From Comamonadaceae bacterium (GTDB lineage: Bacteria; Pseudomonadota; Gammaproteobacteria; Burkholderiales; Burkholderiaceae): 20,587 nt of DNA. The notes under the pieces were generated by a model. It was not told the origin of the DNA, made no database searches, and was given only the letters and a program-made list of their open reading frames with translations. The stretch spans positions 1 through 20,587 of the forward strand of contig CANCGU010000020.1 in the NCBI GenBank assembly GCA_947377705.1. Direction: 5' to 3'. The position numbers were made by a program, and so were the translations under genes. Shown here in pieces: positions 1 through 7,829 of this stretch (positions are counted from its first letter, which is position 1; every line of letters starts with the position of its first letter).

Positions 1-317
1 GTGTCATTGCCACCACTGCCGCTAAGCGTGTGCCGGGTTGGGAGAGCGTGCCTGCACTTTCGGAAAAGCTTGGCAACTTTGACATGGTGGGTTGGTTTGC
101 CATCGTGGCGCCAAAAGGAACCCCGCAGCCGGTGATCACTAAGTTCAACCAAGAAGTGAACCTGGCATTGGCTGACAAAGAGCTGGCTGGGCGCATTGCC
201 AACATCGGCCCCTTGGCCGATGCAAGCATGTCTGAAGAAGATATTAAAAAATTCCTTGCCACTGAGCTCGCTCGATGGACCGAGGTGACCAAAGAGATTG
301 GCGTTTTGCCTGAGTAG
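1..317 (+). CDS. Bug-family tripartite tricarboxylate transporter receptor, C-terminal part (5' end outside window)
   Basis: The reading frame is open from base 3 (VIATTAAKRVPGWESV...) to a TAG at 315-317, so only about the last 104 residues are present. The stretch with GWFAIVAPKGTPQPVI followed by a helical tail containing ELARWTEV is the characteristic C-terminal lobe of Bug/TctC periplasmic receptors, which deliver small carboxylates to TctAB-type permeases. The first ATG/GTG-like codon inside the window (base 30) is not a real start, because the homologous sequence continues upstream of it. The ligand cannot be predicted from this fragment. A hairpin follows directly downstream. The family assignment is fairly secure; nothing can be said about its operon. 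Confidence 0.85.
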   Translation, partial: VIATTAAKRVPGWESVPALSEKLGNFDMVGWFAIVAPKGTPQPVITKFNQEVNLALADKELAGRIANIGPLADASMSEEDIKKFLATELARWTEVTKEIGVLPE

Positions 318-328
318 CAAGCCAGTAC

Positions 329-356
329 ACAAAGTCTTTCCTAATAGAGACTTTGT
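329..356. terminator. Bidirectional hairpin terminator between convergent genes
   Basis: ACAAAGTCT (329-337) and AGACTTTGT (348-356) form a perfect 9-bp stem with a 10-nt loop. It lies 11 bp after the stop of the Bug receptor gene and ends 2 bp before the stop of the convergent amidohydrolase gene. The stem is AT-rich and the U tracts are short, so termination may be modest, but the position between two converging genes supports a shared terminator. Confidence 0.6.
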
Positions 357-358
357 TA

Positions 359-1786
359 TTAGGCCCCCAACGCCAACTGCATCGCCAGCTGGTTATGCCG
401 CTCAATCAACGGCCCCATATCCACCGTTGCAATTTCACCCTGACGCACCACCACGCGGCCGTTGACGACGACGTAGTCGGCGTTGTCGCTGGCGCATAGC
501 AGCAAGGCACCCACGGGGTCGTGCACGGCGCCACCTGCCATGCTCAGCGTGTCTGTGCGGAACATGGCAATGTCGGCGCAATAGCCTTCCTTAATTTGCC
601 CCAGCTCGTGTGCGCGGCCTAGCACTTGGGCGCCGCCGCGTGTGGCTAGGCGCAGGGCGTCGCGTGGTGTCATGTCCGACGGACCGCGGTCACAACCGAA
701 TACGGTGTGCCCGTCTTCGACGCGCGGGTCGTCTAAGGCTCGGCCCACGCGTGCCAACAGCATGGCTTGACGGGCTTCGTTCAATAAGTGCGCCGCGTCG
801 TTGCTGGCACTGCCGTCGACGCCCAAACCAATGGGCACACCAGCATCCAACATTTTGCGCAGGGGCAAGATGCCGCTAGACAAACGCATGTTGCTGCAGG
901 GGCAGTGGGCAATCCCGGTGCGCGTGCGTGCAAATAGGTAGGTGCCTTCATCGTCCAGCTTCACGCAGTGGGCGTGCCACACGTCGTGGCCCACCCAGCC
1001 AAGGTCTTCGGCGTATTGCGCGGGGGTGCAGTTGAATTTTTCTTGGGTGTACGCAATGTCGTGGTCGTTCTCGGCCAAGTGCGTGTGCAGGCGCACCTTG
1101 TGTGCACGGGCCAGTTTGGCGGCTTCGCGCATCAGGTCTTGGCTCACACTGAAGGGCGAGCAGGGGGCCACGGCCACATGCGTCATCGCGCCATAGCTGG
1201 CATCGTGATAGGTCTCAATCAAGCGCTGGGTTTCTTTGAGGATGAAGGCTTCTTTTTCCACCACGCGGTCGGGCGGCAGGCCGCCTTGGCTTTCACCCAC
1301 ACTCATGCTGCCGCGTGTGGCTGTGAAGCGCATGCCAATCGTGTGTGCGGCTTCAATGCTGTCGTCCAATCGCACGCCGTTGGGGTAGATGTACAGGTGG
1401 TCGCTGCTGGTGGTGCAGCCGCTCAGCAGCAGCTCGGCCATGGCCACTTGGTTAGACACCAGCACCATCTCAGGCGTGAGGCCTGCCCAAATGGGGTACA
1501 GCCCTTTGAGCCAGCTAAACAGCTCAGCGTTTTGTACCTGCGGCATCGCACGGGTCAGGCTTTGCACCATGTGGTGGTGCGTGTTGATCAGACCCGGCAC
1601 CACCACATGGCGGCGTGCGTCAATCACTTCATCGACTTGCTTCAGCAATTCGTCCATGTTTTCCCCCGAGGGGATGATGCGTTCAATGCGACCATCGCGC
1701 AGCAGCAGTGAGGCGTCGTTCAGTTCGGTGTTGGCATCGTCTTGCGTGGCGATGCAGCGGGCACGGTGGATGAGCAAGGTCGTCAT
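359..1786 (-). CDS. Amidohydrolase, probable 8-oxoguanine deaminase
   Basis: This 475-residue protein belongs to the AtzB/TrzN/8-oxoguanine deaminase group of metal-dependent amidohydrolases. Visible metal and catalytic residues are the HxH pair in NTHHHM (about 70-72), His236 and Glu239 in HTHLAEN, His273 in HAHCVKL and Asp324 in GLGVDGSASND. HCPCSNMRLSSG (about 294-305) and YPIW near residue 100 match what I recall of Pseudomonas-type 8-oxoguanine deaminases, which hydrolyse 8-oxoguanine to urate and ammonia in the cytoplasm. The length is normal. ATG 1784-1786 is the only sensible start, although its ribosome site is weak. It is divergent from the tartrate dehydrogenase gene. A purine role fits the BMP transporter further along the window. 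A related deaminase substrate, such as an isocytosine or triazine analogue, cannot be excluded. Confidence 0.82.
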   Translation of the reverse strand: MTTLLIHRARCIATQDDANTELNDASLLLRDGRIERIIPSGENMDELLKQVDEVIDARRHVVVPGLINTHHHMVQSLTRAMPQVQNAELFSWLKGLYPIWAGLTPEMVLVSNQVAMAELLLSGCTTSSDHLYIYPNGVRLDDSIEAAHTIGMRFTATRGSMSVGESQGGLPPDRVVEKEAFILKETQRLIETYHDASYGAMTHVAVAPCSPFSVSQDLMREAAKLARAHKVRLHTHLAENDHDIAYTQEKFNCTPAQYAEDLGWVGHDVWHAHCVKLDDEGTYLFARTRTGIAHCPCSNMRLSSGILPLRKMLDAGVPIGLGVDGSASNDAAHLLNEARQAMLLARVGRALDDPRVEDGHTVFGCDRGPSDMTPRDALRLATRGGAQVLGRAHELGQIKEGYCADIAMFRTDTLSMAGGAVHDPVGALLLCASDNADYVVVNGRVVVRQGEIATVDMGPLIERHNQLAMQLALGA

Positions 1787-1814
1787 AGAGCAAAAGGTGT
1801 GTAGGGACTGTCGC

Positions 1815-1861
1815 CACTTTAACTCTATGGGCTTGTGTCTTTGGACGAAACGCTTAAAGTG
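1815..1861. promoter_or_regulatory. Candidate operator: 8-bp inverted repeat in a divergent promoter region
   Basis: The 106-bp gap between the divergent amidohydrolase and tartrate dehydrogenase genes holds CACTTTAA at 1815-1822 and its exact reverse complement TTAAAGTG at 1854-1861, with their centres about 39 bp apart. Paired half-sites of this kind in a shared promoter region can be regulator sites. The arms are short and no clear -35/-10 pair was identified, so this is only a candidate. Confidence 0.25.
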
Positions 1862-1892
1862 CCCTGAAACTTATTCAAATGAAAGAGAGCCC

Positions 1893-2957
1893 ATGAAGAC
1901 CTACAAGATCGCATGCATCCCCGGAGACGGCATTGGCAAAGAAGTCATTCCTGCTGGACAGCAAGTGCTGCATGCATTGGCCTTGGCTAGTCAAGATTTC
2001 AAATTTGAATTCAGTAGCTTTGACTGGGGTGGCGACTGGTACCGTGCCCACGGCGAAATGATGCCCAAAGACGGTCTCGATGCTCTGCGTCCCATGGACG
2101 CCATTTTGTTTGGCTCGGCGGGTGACCCCCACATTCCTGATCACATCACCTTGTGGGGTTTGCGTTTGAAAATTTGCCAAGGCTTTGACCAATATGCCAA
2201 TGTGCGACCCACGCGCATCTTGCCCGGCATTGATGCGCCGTTGAAGCGCTGCGCCCCCAAGGACCTTGATTGGGTCATCGTGCGTGAAAACTCAGAGGGC
2301 GAGTACTCCGGCGTGGGTGGGCGAGCCCATCAAGGCCACCCCATTGAAGTCGCCACCGATGTGTCAATGATGACCCGTGCGGGTGTAGAGCGCATCATGC
2401 GCTACGCCTTCAAGCTGGCGCAATCGCGCCCCCGCAAACTGTTGACCGTGGTCACCAAGTCCAATGCCCAACGCCATGCCATGGTGATGTGGGACGAAAT
2501 TGCGCTGCAAATCAGCCAAGAATTCCCTGACGTCAAGTGGGACAAAGAGTTGGTCGATGCGGCCACCGCCCGCATGGTCAATCGCCCCGCGACTTTAGAC
2601 ACGCTCGTGGCCACCAACTTGCATGCTGACATTTTGAGTGACTTGGCTGCTGCGCTGGCGGGCAGCCTAGGGATCGCGCCCACGGGCAACATCGATCCCG
2701 AGCGCCGCTACCCCAGCATGTTCGAGCCCATCCATGGTTCAGCCTTTGACATCATGGGCAAAGGGCTGGCAAACCCTGTAGGCACTTTCTGGAGTTGTGT
2801 CATGCTGCTAGAGCATTTGGGCGAGCACTCCGCGGCACAAAAACTGATGCACGCCATCGAGCAAGTCACGGCCAACCCTGCCTTGCACACGGGCGACTTA
2901 GGCGGCAAAGCCACCACCGAGCAAGTGACAAAGGCGGTCTGCGCCTTGATGGCTTAA
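1893..2957 (+). CDS. ttuC: Tartrate dehydrogenase / D-malate dehydrogenase (decarboxylating), TtuC/DmlA type
   Basis: This 354-residue protein is a member of the isocitrate/isopropylmalate dehydrogenase family. It begins with IACIPGDGIGKEV, and has YANVRP (about 101-106), the catalytic Tyr138 in EGEYSG, Lys189 in VTKSN, and metal-binding acidic residues in LVDAATARM (Asp223) and LHADILSDLAA (Asp246, Asp250). GNIDPERRYPSMFEPIHGSA is the usual C-terminal substrate/NAD loop. The WGLRLKICQGF segment is typical of the TtuC/DmlA branch rather than of LeuB or Icd. The family oxidises tartrate to oxaloglycolate, decarboxylates meso-tartrate to D-glycerate, or decarboxylates D-malate to pyruvate. The frame is open far upstream, but ATG 1893 with GAAAGAGAG in front matches the family's N-terminus. 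Only 23 bp separate it from the Bug receptor gene, so the two are probably co-transcribed. Tartrate versus D-malate preference cannot be settled by eye. Confidence 0.85.
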   Translation: MKTYKIACIPGDGIGKEVIPAGQQVLHALALASQDFKFEFSSFDWGGDWYRAHGEMMPKDGLDALRPMDAILFGSAGDPHIPDHITLWGLRLKICQGFDQYANVRPTRILPGIDAPLKRCAPKDLDWVIVRENSEGEYSGVGGRAHQGHPIEVATDVSMMTRAGVERIMRYAFKLAQSRPRKLLTVVTKSNAQRHAMVMWDEIALQISQEFPDVKWDKELVDAATARMVNRPATLDTLVATNLHADILSDLAAALAGSLGIAPTGNIDPERRYPSMFEPIHGSAFDIMGKGLANPVGTFWSCVMLLEHLGEHSAAQKLMHAIEQVTANPALHTGDLGGKATTEQVTKAVCALMA

Positions 2958-2980
2958 CTCAATAAAAAGGAGACAACACC

Positions 2981-3940
2981 ATGCGTTTCAATTGGCCTTT
3001 CAAAGTTCTTGCTGCAACGTCCGCATTGCTCACTGCAGCCGCTTTTGCCCAACCTTGCCCTGATAAAAATGTGCAGTACTGGCAGGCGTTTCCGCCTGGC
3101 GGCGAGTCAGACTTGTCGGCCCGTCACCAGCAAGCGGTACTGAAAAAGAAATGCGCAGCCATTGATACCGTGGTGCAGTACAAAGCCGGTGCCGGTGGCG
3201 CCCTAATGTGGACGCAGATGAACAGCCTGCCCGCCGATGGCGTGAACGTGGTGGGCATTAATCTGCCGCACATCGTGTTCCAGCCCATTGAAGGCCAAGT
3301 GCAATACAAAACGGCAGACGTCACGCCCGTCTATTGGTTCCACTACACGCCTGATATTTTGGTCGTGCCCGTCGCCAGTCCCATTAAAAACTTTGCCGAA
3401 TTTTTGGCCGCAGTCAAAAAAGATCCAGGCAAGTTTTCGCTCGGTGGTTCGGGGCTCAACTCAGCCAATCACGCCGCGCATGAGCGTTTGAATGCAGCCT
3501 TCAACGTCAAGACGATTTACATCCCCTTCAAAGGCACGGGTGATATGACGACCGCAGTGTTGGGCAGTCAAGTCGATGGCGCGATCACCTACACACCCTT
3601 TGCGATCACCAACAAAGCGCGCGTGCGCCCGTTGGCCGTGGCAATGGAGCAGCGCCATCCGTTGATGCCCGATGTGCCCACATTCAAAGAGTTGGGCGTG
3701 AATTGGGTGGACGGCGCTTACCGAGGCATTGGCGTACCAAAGTCCAGCACGCCTGAGCAGCGTAAGCGTTTGTCTGAGCTGTGGGCCAATTTGAACAACG
3801 ATCCAGAAATGAAAGAGCTCGCTGCCAAAAACGGTTTTGAATTGATCAACATCGGGGTGGACCAAATGGATGCTTTCATGAAAGAACGCACCCAGATTTA
3901 CACCGAAGGCGCTGCACGTTTGGGCTTAGGTAAAAAGTGA
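2981..3940 (+). CDS. Bug-family periplasmic receptor (TctC-like)
   Basis: This 319-residue secreted receptor has a signal peptide of about 23 residues (positive start, hydrophobic core, ATSALLTAAAFA before the cleavage site). The mature part has the Bug features FPPGGESDLSAR (about 37-48), a ligand loop with GGSGLNSANHAAH, and YIPFKGTGDMTTAVLGSQVDG. Cys26 and Cys58 could form a disulfide near the N-terminus. Bug receptors bind small carboxylates for TctAB-type permeases, but no tctA or tctB gene lies in this window. AAGGAG sits about 9 bp before ATG 2981. It follows the tartrate dehydrogenase gene closely, so a C4 hydroxy-acid such as tartrate or malate is a reasonable inferred ligand. Its 3' end is 1 bp from the end of the convergent transketolase gene. 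Confidence 0.85.
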   Translation: MRFNWPFKVLAATSALLTAAAFAQPCPDKNVQYWQAFPPGGESDLSARHQQAVLKKKCAAIDTVVQYKAGAGGALMWTQMNSLPADGVNVVGINLPHIVFQPIEGQVQYKTADVTPVYWFHYTPDILVVPVASPIKNFAEFLAAVKKDPGKFSLGGSGLNSANHAAHERLNAAFNVKTIYIPFKGTGDMTTAVLGSQVDGAITYTPFAITNKARVRPLAVAMEQRHPLMPDVPTFKELGVNWVDGAYRGIGVPKSSTPEQRKRLSELWANLNNDPEMKELAAKNGFELINIGVDQMDAFMKERTQIYTEGAARLGLGKK

Positions 3941-3941
3941 G

Positions 3942-5930
3942 CTAGCGTGGCAAAGCTCGGCGAGCTTCAGCCACCACGGCATCGGCGGTGATATTGAACA
4001 GCCGGTAAAGTTCATCTGCAGGTCCAGAGGCGCCAAAACCCGTCATACCTATAAAGCCACCGTCTAGGCCGAGGTACGCATCCCAGCCTTGACGCACCGC
4101 AGCTTCGATGCCTATGCGCACGCCTGTGCCCAGCACGCTGCTGCGGTAGGCCGCATCTTGCATGTTGAACAACTCCCAACAGGGCATAGACACCACTGCC
4201 GTGCCAACGCCTGCAACTTCCAACTGTTCACGGGCTTCTACGGCCAGCAACACTTCTGAGCCCGTGGCCAGCAAAGTGACTTGACGCGGTCCACAGGCTG
4301 CTTCATGCAACACGTACGCACCGCGACGGGTGAGGTTGTCGGCGGTGTGCGTGTGTCGGACCAACGGTAATGACTGACGTGCGAACACCATGCTCACCGG
4401 GCCACTTTGGTGCTGCAAAGCCAGCGTCCAGCACTCAGCAGCTTCTACCGCATCGGCGGGACGCATGACCCACATGTTGGGCATGGCACGCAGCGAAGCG
4501 AGGATTTCGACCGGTTGGTGTGTGGGGCCGTTGCGGCCAATGCCAATCGAGTCATGGCTGAACACAAACTTGACGGGCAAACCCATCAGTGCGGCCATGC
4601 GCATGGCGGGGCGTTCATAGTCGGCAAATGCGAGGTAGGTGACCGACAGCGGAATGACACCGCCGTGCGCGGCCATGCCGTTGGCCATGGAACCCATTAC
4701 ATGTTCGCGCACGCCGCAGTGCACATACGAGCCAGAACGGTCTTGGGCGTTGAAAGACGTCAGGCCACGCTTGTGGCTGGTGGGGGCTTCTAAGTCGGCA
4801 CAACCTACCATGCGTTCGGGCAGTACAGGCGTGAGCAGGTCGTTGATTTCTGCAGAGATGAAGATGCCGCTGGGCGCGGGTGGCGCTTGCAAAGCTTTAT
4901 GTTTGTAGTCCAGCAGCACTTGTTGCCATTGCGCTGGCAGCTCGCCGCGCATCACACGTTCAAACTCAGCGCGCTCGGTCGCCGGGAGTGCTGCCACACG
5001 GGCTTGCCAAGCTTGGTGTTCACCCGCGCTGCGTTGGCCTGCTGTGTGCCAGGCTTGTTGCACTTCGGTGGGTATTTCAAAGGGGCCATGCATCCAGCCC
5101 AACATGTCGCGTGCGGCTTGAGCATCTTCTTCGTATAAGCGTCCGCTGTGGCCGCCGCGTTGGCCTTGCAGTCGGGCAATGCCTTTGGCAATCACGGTGC
5201 GGCACGCCAGCATGGAGGGGCGTGGATCTTGGCGTGCAGCATCCAAGGCAGCAGACACGGCTTCAATGTCGTGGCCATCCAGCTCCTCCACATGCCAGCC
5301 CGCCACGCGGAAGCGCTCGGCCACGTTTTCGCTGATCGACAGGTCCGTGCTGCCGTCGTCGGTGATTTGGTTGTCGTCCCACAGCAAAGTCAATTTGCCC
5401 AGTTGCAAGTGGCCTGCTAATGAGATCATTTCTTGGCCCACACCTTCTTGCAGGCAACCGTCGCCCACAAAGGCGTAAGTGCGGTGGTTGACCAAATCGT
5501 TGCCAAAGCGGGCGTTTAGGTAGGCCTCAGCCACTGCCATGCCAAAGGCGTTGGCAATGCCTTGGCCCAGCGGGCCAGTGGTCACTTCAATGCCGTTGGG
5601 CTTGTCATGCGGACGCTCGGGGTGGCCTTCGCACACCGAGCCCAGCACGCGAAAGCGCTTCACTTCTTCAATCGGAAAGGCGGGGTAGCCCGTCAGGTTT
5701 AGCAACGCGTACAGCAGCATGGACCCATGTCCGTTGGACAGCACCACACGGTCACGGTCAAACCAGCCCGCGTCTTGCGGGTTGAACTTGAGGTGGCGTG
5801 TGTACAGCGCCGTGGCAATTTCGGCCATGCCCAGCGGCACGCCTTGGTGGCCTTCTTGGGCTCTGACGATGGCGTCAATCGAGAGAAAACGGATGGCGTG
5901 CGCCAAGTTTTGTTGGGGGTGTGCATTCAT
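3942..5930 (-). CDS. Full-length transketolase-like enzyme with altered active site
   Basis: This 662-residue thiamine-diphosphate enzyme aligns end to end with E. coli TktA. Conserved features are His28 in EGHQG, His68 in LSNGHGSM, His103 in EGHPE, GPLGQG, the ThDP motif starting GDG (156-158) and ending DDN, His261, catalytic Glu409 in GVREH, and His471 in GPTHQ. Transketolases move a two-carbon ketol group between sugars. In my from-memory alignment the phosphate-binding Arg358 of TktA is Ile356 here, Asp469 is Asn467 (GRNGPTH), and the Ser385 loop reads ADLEAPTS with an extra residue, so the substrate may differ from pentose phosphates. ATG at 5928-5930 (MNAHPQQNL) matches the TktA N-terminus. 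A longer frame reaches 6044 but would overlap lysR. It lies 68 bp downstream of lysR in the same direction and has no obvious Shine-Dalgarno site. Confidence 0.85.
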   Translation of the reverse strand: MNAHPQQNLAHAIRFLSIDAIVRAQEGHQGVPLGMAEIATALYTRHLKFNPQDAGWFDRDRVVLSNGHGSMLLYALLNLTGYPAFPIEEVKRFRVLGSVCEGHPERPHDKPNGIEVTTGPLGQGIANAFGMAVAEAYLNARFGNDLVNHRTYAFVGDGCLQEGVGQEMISLAGHLQLGKLTLLWDDNQITDDGSTDLSISENVAERFRVAGWHVEELDGHDIEAVSAALDAARQDPRPSMLACRTVIAKGIARLQGQRGGHSGRLYEEDAQAARDMLGWMHGPFEIPTEVQQAWHTAGQRSAGEHQAWQARVAALPATERAEFERVMRGELPAQWQQVLLDYKHKALQAPPAPSGIFISAEINDLLTPVLPERMVGCADLEAPTSHKRGLTSFNAQDRSGSYVHCGVREHVMGSMANGMAAHGGVIPLSVTYLAFADYERPAMRMAALMGLPVKFVFSHDSIGIGRNGPTHQPVEILASLRAMPNMWVMRPADAVEAAECWTLALQHQSGPVSMVFARQSLPLVRHTHTADNLTRRGAYVLHEAACGPRQVTLLATGSEVLLAVEAREQLEVAGVGTAVVSMPCWELFNMQDAAYRSSVLGTGVRIGIEAAVRQGWDAYLGLDGGFIGMTGFGASGPADELYRLFNITADAVVAEARRALPR

Positions 5931-5998
5931 GGCGCGGATTTTTGCCAAGCCCATACATGAACGCAAGCGATGAATATTCAGGCTTAGATGAACCTGAT

Positions 5999-6892
5999 TC
6001 AACCTTTTGGCGTGACTGGCGGAGACGCTTCTTCTCTGAGCCACTCCACAAAACTCTTCACTTCGGGCCGTGATGCATGCCGTGCTGGGTAGACCATGAA
6101 GTGGCCTTGTACTTCGATGCTCATGTGTTCCTCGAACACGGGTTGCAGCTTGCCGGTGGCGATGAGCGATTGACCCACGCTCGCGCTTTCCAGTGCCACG
6201 CCCAGTTTTTGCACTGCGGCGTCCAAACTCATCATGGCACGGTCAAACCTCAGGCCCATGCGCTCAGGACGTTCGCTGGCGTAAAAACGTGCAAACCAAT
6301 CGGGCCATTGCACCAAGTTGACGCTGGATTGAATGAGCGGCACACGCACTAAGTCTTCGGGTTCGTGCAGGGCGTGGGTGCGGATGAACTCGGGGCTGGC
6401 CAGCGGCATGATGCGCTCGGTGAAGATGGACTCCACCTCTAGGTTGGGCCAGTTGGGCATGCCATAGCGAATGTCGATGTCCATTTGCCCCAGCTGAAAG
6501 TCTGAATGCACATGGGAGGCCGACAGCATCAGCGAAATGTTGGGGTGTCGCTCGGCAAAACGCGCAATGCGTGGCATCAGCCAAAGGCTAGCAAAACTCG
6601 GGCTGCTGTGCACATACAGCGTATCTTGCACACCGTGGCGCAAGTCTTCTGTGGCGGCGTTGATGGCGCCCAAAGCGCTGGCGACGCGTTGCAGGTATTG
6701 CTGACCCGCCGGGGTCATTTCCACGCCACGCGCCGAACGTTCAAACAAGCGCACATGCAGCAGGCCTTCGAGCTTGGCCACCTGATGGCTCACAGCCGAA
6801 GGCGTCAGGTGTAGCTCTTCGGCCGCCAGTGCAAAGCTCTTGCGGCGGGCGATGGTTTCAAAGGCTTGCAGGGCGGCGAGTGGAGGAATCAT
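5999..6892 (-). CDS. LysR-family transcriptional regulator (GcvA-like)
   Basis: This is a LysR regulator of about 297 residues. The N-terminal winged helix-turn-helix reads PPLAALQAFETIARR, then ELHLTPSAVSHQVAKLE and RLFERSARGVEMTPAGQQYL, which is the GcvA-like pattern. A type 2 periplasmic-binding-like effector domain follows (from about residue 85), with SSPSFASLWLMPRIARF. ATG at 6890-6892 is chosen because it gives the normal MIPPLAALQAF start. A TTG six codons upstream (6910) is possible. The gene is divergent from the SDR-TRAP-transketolase operon and directly precedes the full-length transketolase gene, so it most likely controls both sides. A 16-bp dyad in the shared promoter region is its probable site. 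The effector is unknown, perhaps the imported acid or an intermediate. Confidence 0.9.
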   Translation of the reverse strand: MIPPLAALQAFETIARRKSFALAAEELHLTPSAVSHQVAKLEGLLHVRLFERSARGVEMTPAGQQYLQRVASALGAINAATEDLRHGVQDTLYVHSSPSFASLWLMPRIARFAERHPNISLMLSASHVHSDFQLGQMDIDIRYGMPNWPNLEVESIFTERIMPLASPEFIRTHALHEPEDLVRVPLIQSSVNLVQWPDWFARFYASERPERMGLRFDRAMMSLDAAVQKLGVALESASVGQSLIATGKLQPVFEEHMSIEVQGHFMVYPARHASRPEVKSFVEWLREEASPPVTPKG

Positions 6893-6951
6893 GCGGTGAA
6901 ATCCGTTCAATTGCTGCGATGCAACATGAATGAAATTGAATTGGTGGTGAG

Positions 6952-6977
6952 TTTATATCGTTTGTGCTCAAGCACAA
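6952..6977 (-). promoter_or_regulatory. Possible lysR promoter overlapped by operator
   Basis: On the minus strand a TATAAA box (plus-strand TTTATA, 6952-6957) lies about 60 bp before the lysR start. The 16-bp dyad at 6962-6977 covers the place where the -35 element would sit, an arrangement typical of LysR autorepression. No good -35 hexamer at 17 bp was found, so confidence is low. Confidence 0.3.
6962..6977. promoter_or_regulatory. 16-bp dyad, probable LysR operator
   Basis: TTGTGCT (6962-6968), CA, AGCACAA (6971-6977) is a perfect 7-bp inverted repeat with a 2-nt centre. It lies in the 142-bp region between the divergent lysR and SDR genes, 3 bp upstream of a -35-like TTGTCA for the SDR operon. 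LysR proteins commonly bind an interrupted dyad containing T-N11-A just upstream of the activated promoter; here T6962 and A6974 fit that spacing. Confidence 0.6.
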
Positions 6978-6979
6978 CC

Positions 6980-7008
6980 TTGTCAAACAATCACGCCACT
7001 CGATCAAT
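6980..7008 (+). promoter_or_regulatory. Candidate sigma-70 promoter of the SDR-TRAP-transketolase operon
   Basis: TTGTCA (6980-6985, five of six matches to TTGACA) is followed after exactly 17 bp by ATCAAT (7003-7008), a poor -10 box. A weak -10 is usual at promoters that need an activator, and the dyad operator abuts the -35. The start codon of the SDR gene is 26 bp further on. Confidence 0.35.
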
Positions 7009-7034
7009 GCAATGCAAACAAAAAGGAGACATGC

Positions 7035-7784
7035 ATGCTACTCAAGGACAAAGTTGCCGTCGTCACTGGCGGTGCAGGTTTAAACGGTTTGGGCTTTGCC
7101 ACCGCGCGCATGATGGCAGCGCAGGGCGCCAAAGTGGTGATCCTCGATTTGGAAGTGGCCCACCCACAAGCCGCAGCAGCTCAACTCGGCGCCGAGCATC
7201 TGGGTTTGGTGGCCAACGTGACCGACAAAGCGTCTTGCGAAGCCGCTGTGGCACAAATCAAGGCCAAGTACGGCCGCATTGACATCTTGGTGAACAACGC
7301 GGGCATCACACAACCTGTGAAGTTTTTGGATATCACCGGCGCTGATTACGACCGCATCCTGGACGTGAGCCTGCGTGGCACTTTGTACGCCTCACAAGCG
7401 GTATTGCCACTCATGATTGCGCAAAACAGCGGCTCCATCGTGTGTATCTCATCGGTCTCGGCCCAACGCGGCGGTGGCATTTTGGGCGGCCCACATTACT
7501 CAGCAGCCAAGGCTGGTGTACTCGGTTTGGCCCGCGCAATGGCTCGCGAATACGGCGGCAACAACATCCGCGTCAACTGCGTGACGCCTGGCTTGATTGC
7601 GACCGACATCAACAAAGGCAAGATTCCTGAAGACAAGCGCCAAGCCATTTTGGATGGCATCCCATTGGGTCACATTGGTGAGCCTAATGATGTGGCCGGT
7701 TGCGTGGTGTTCCTCGCCAGCGACTTGTCTAAGTACTGCACCGGTGTCACGTTGGACGTGAACGGTGGCATGCTGATTCATTGA
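7035..7784 (+). CDS. Short-chain dehydrogenase/reductase, NAD-preferring, first gene of the operon
   Basis: This 249-residue classical SDR has the cofactor motif TGGAGLNGLG (11-20), Asp38 at the end of the second strand (favouring NAD over NADP), NNAG (87-90), a catalytic serine in ISSVS (140 or 142), YSAAK with Tyr155 and Lys159, and the C-terminal GVTLDVNGGM. It is a soluble oxidoreductase for an alcohol or polyol carbon. The substrate cannot be read from sequence. Being first in an operon with a TRAP importer and split transketolase, it probably oxidises the imported compound to a keto form, for example as hexonate 5-dehydrogenases of the same family do. ATG 7035 is preferred over ATG 7031, which is in another frame. 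GGAG at 7025-7028 is well placed. Confidence 0.88.
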   Translation: MLLKDKVAVVTGGAGLNGLGFATARMMAAQGAKVVILDLEVAHPQAAAAQLGAEHLGLVANVTDKASCEAAVAQIKAKYGRIDILVNNAGITQPVKFLDITGADYDRILDVSLRGTLYASQAVLPLMIAQNSGSIVCISSVSAQRGGGILGGPHYSAAKAGVLGLARAMAREYGGNNIRVNCVTPGLIATDINKGKIPEDKRQAILDGIPLGHIGEPNDVAGCVVFLASDLSKYCTGVTLDVNGGMLIH

Positions 7785-7829
7785 TACCCGGGCATAGACC
7801 CTTTTATTAAAAACACAGGAGACAAAACC

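Noticed and set aside
968..1711. 247-codon open frame on the plus strand
   Set aside because: It is antisense to the amidohydrolase and rich in His/Val/Gly without domain motifs.
1389..1892. Long upstream extension of the tartrate dehydrogenase frame
   Set aside because: It runs antisense through the amidohydrolase gene; ATG 1893 with its ribosome site gives the family N-terminus.
5931..6044. 38-codon N-terminal extension of the full-length transketolase
   Set aside because: It would overlap the lysR 3' end, has no similarity to transketolases, and MNAHPQQNL at 5930 matches the normal family start.
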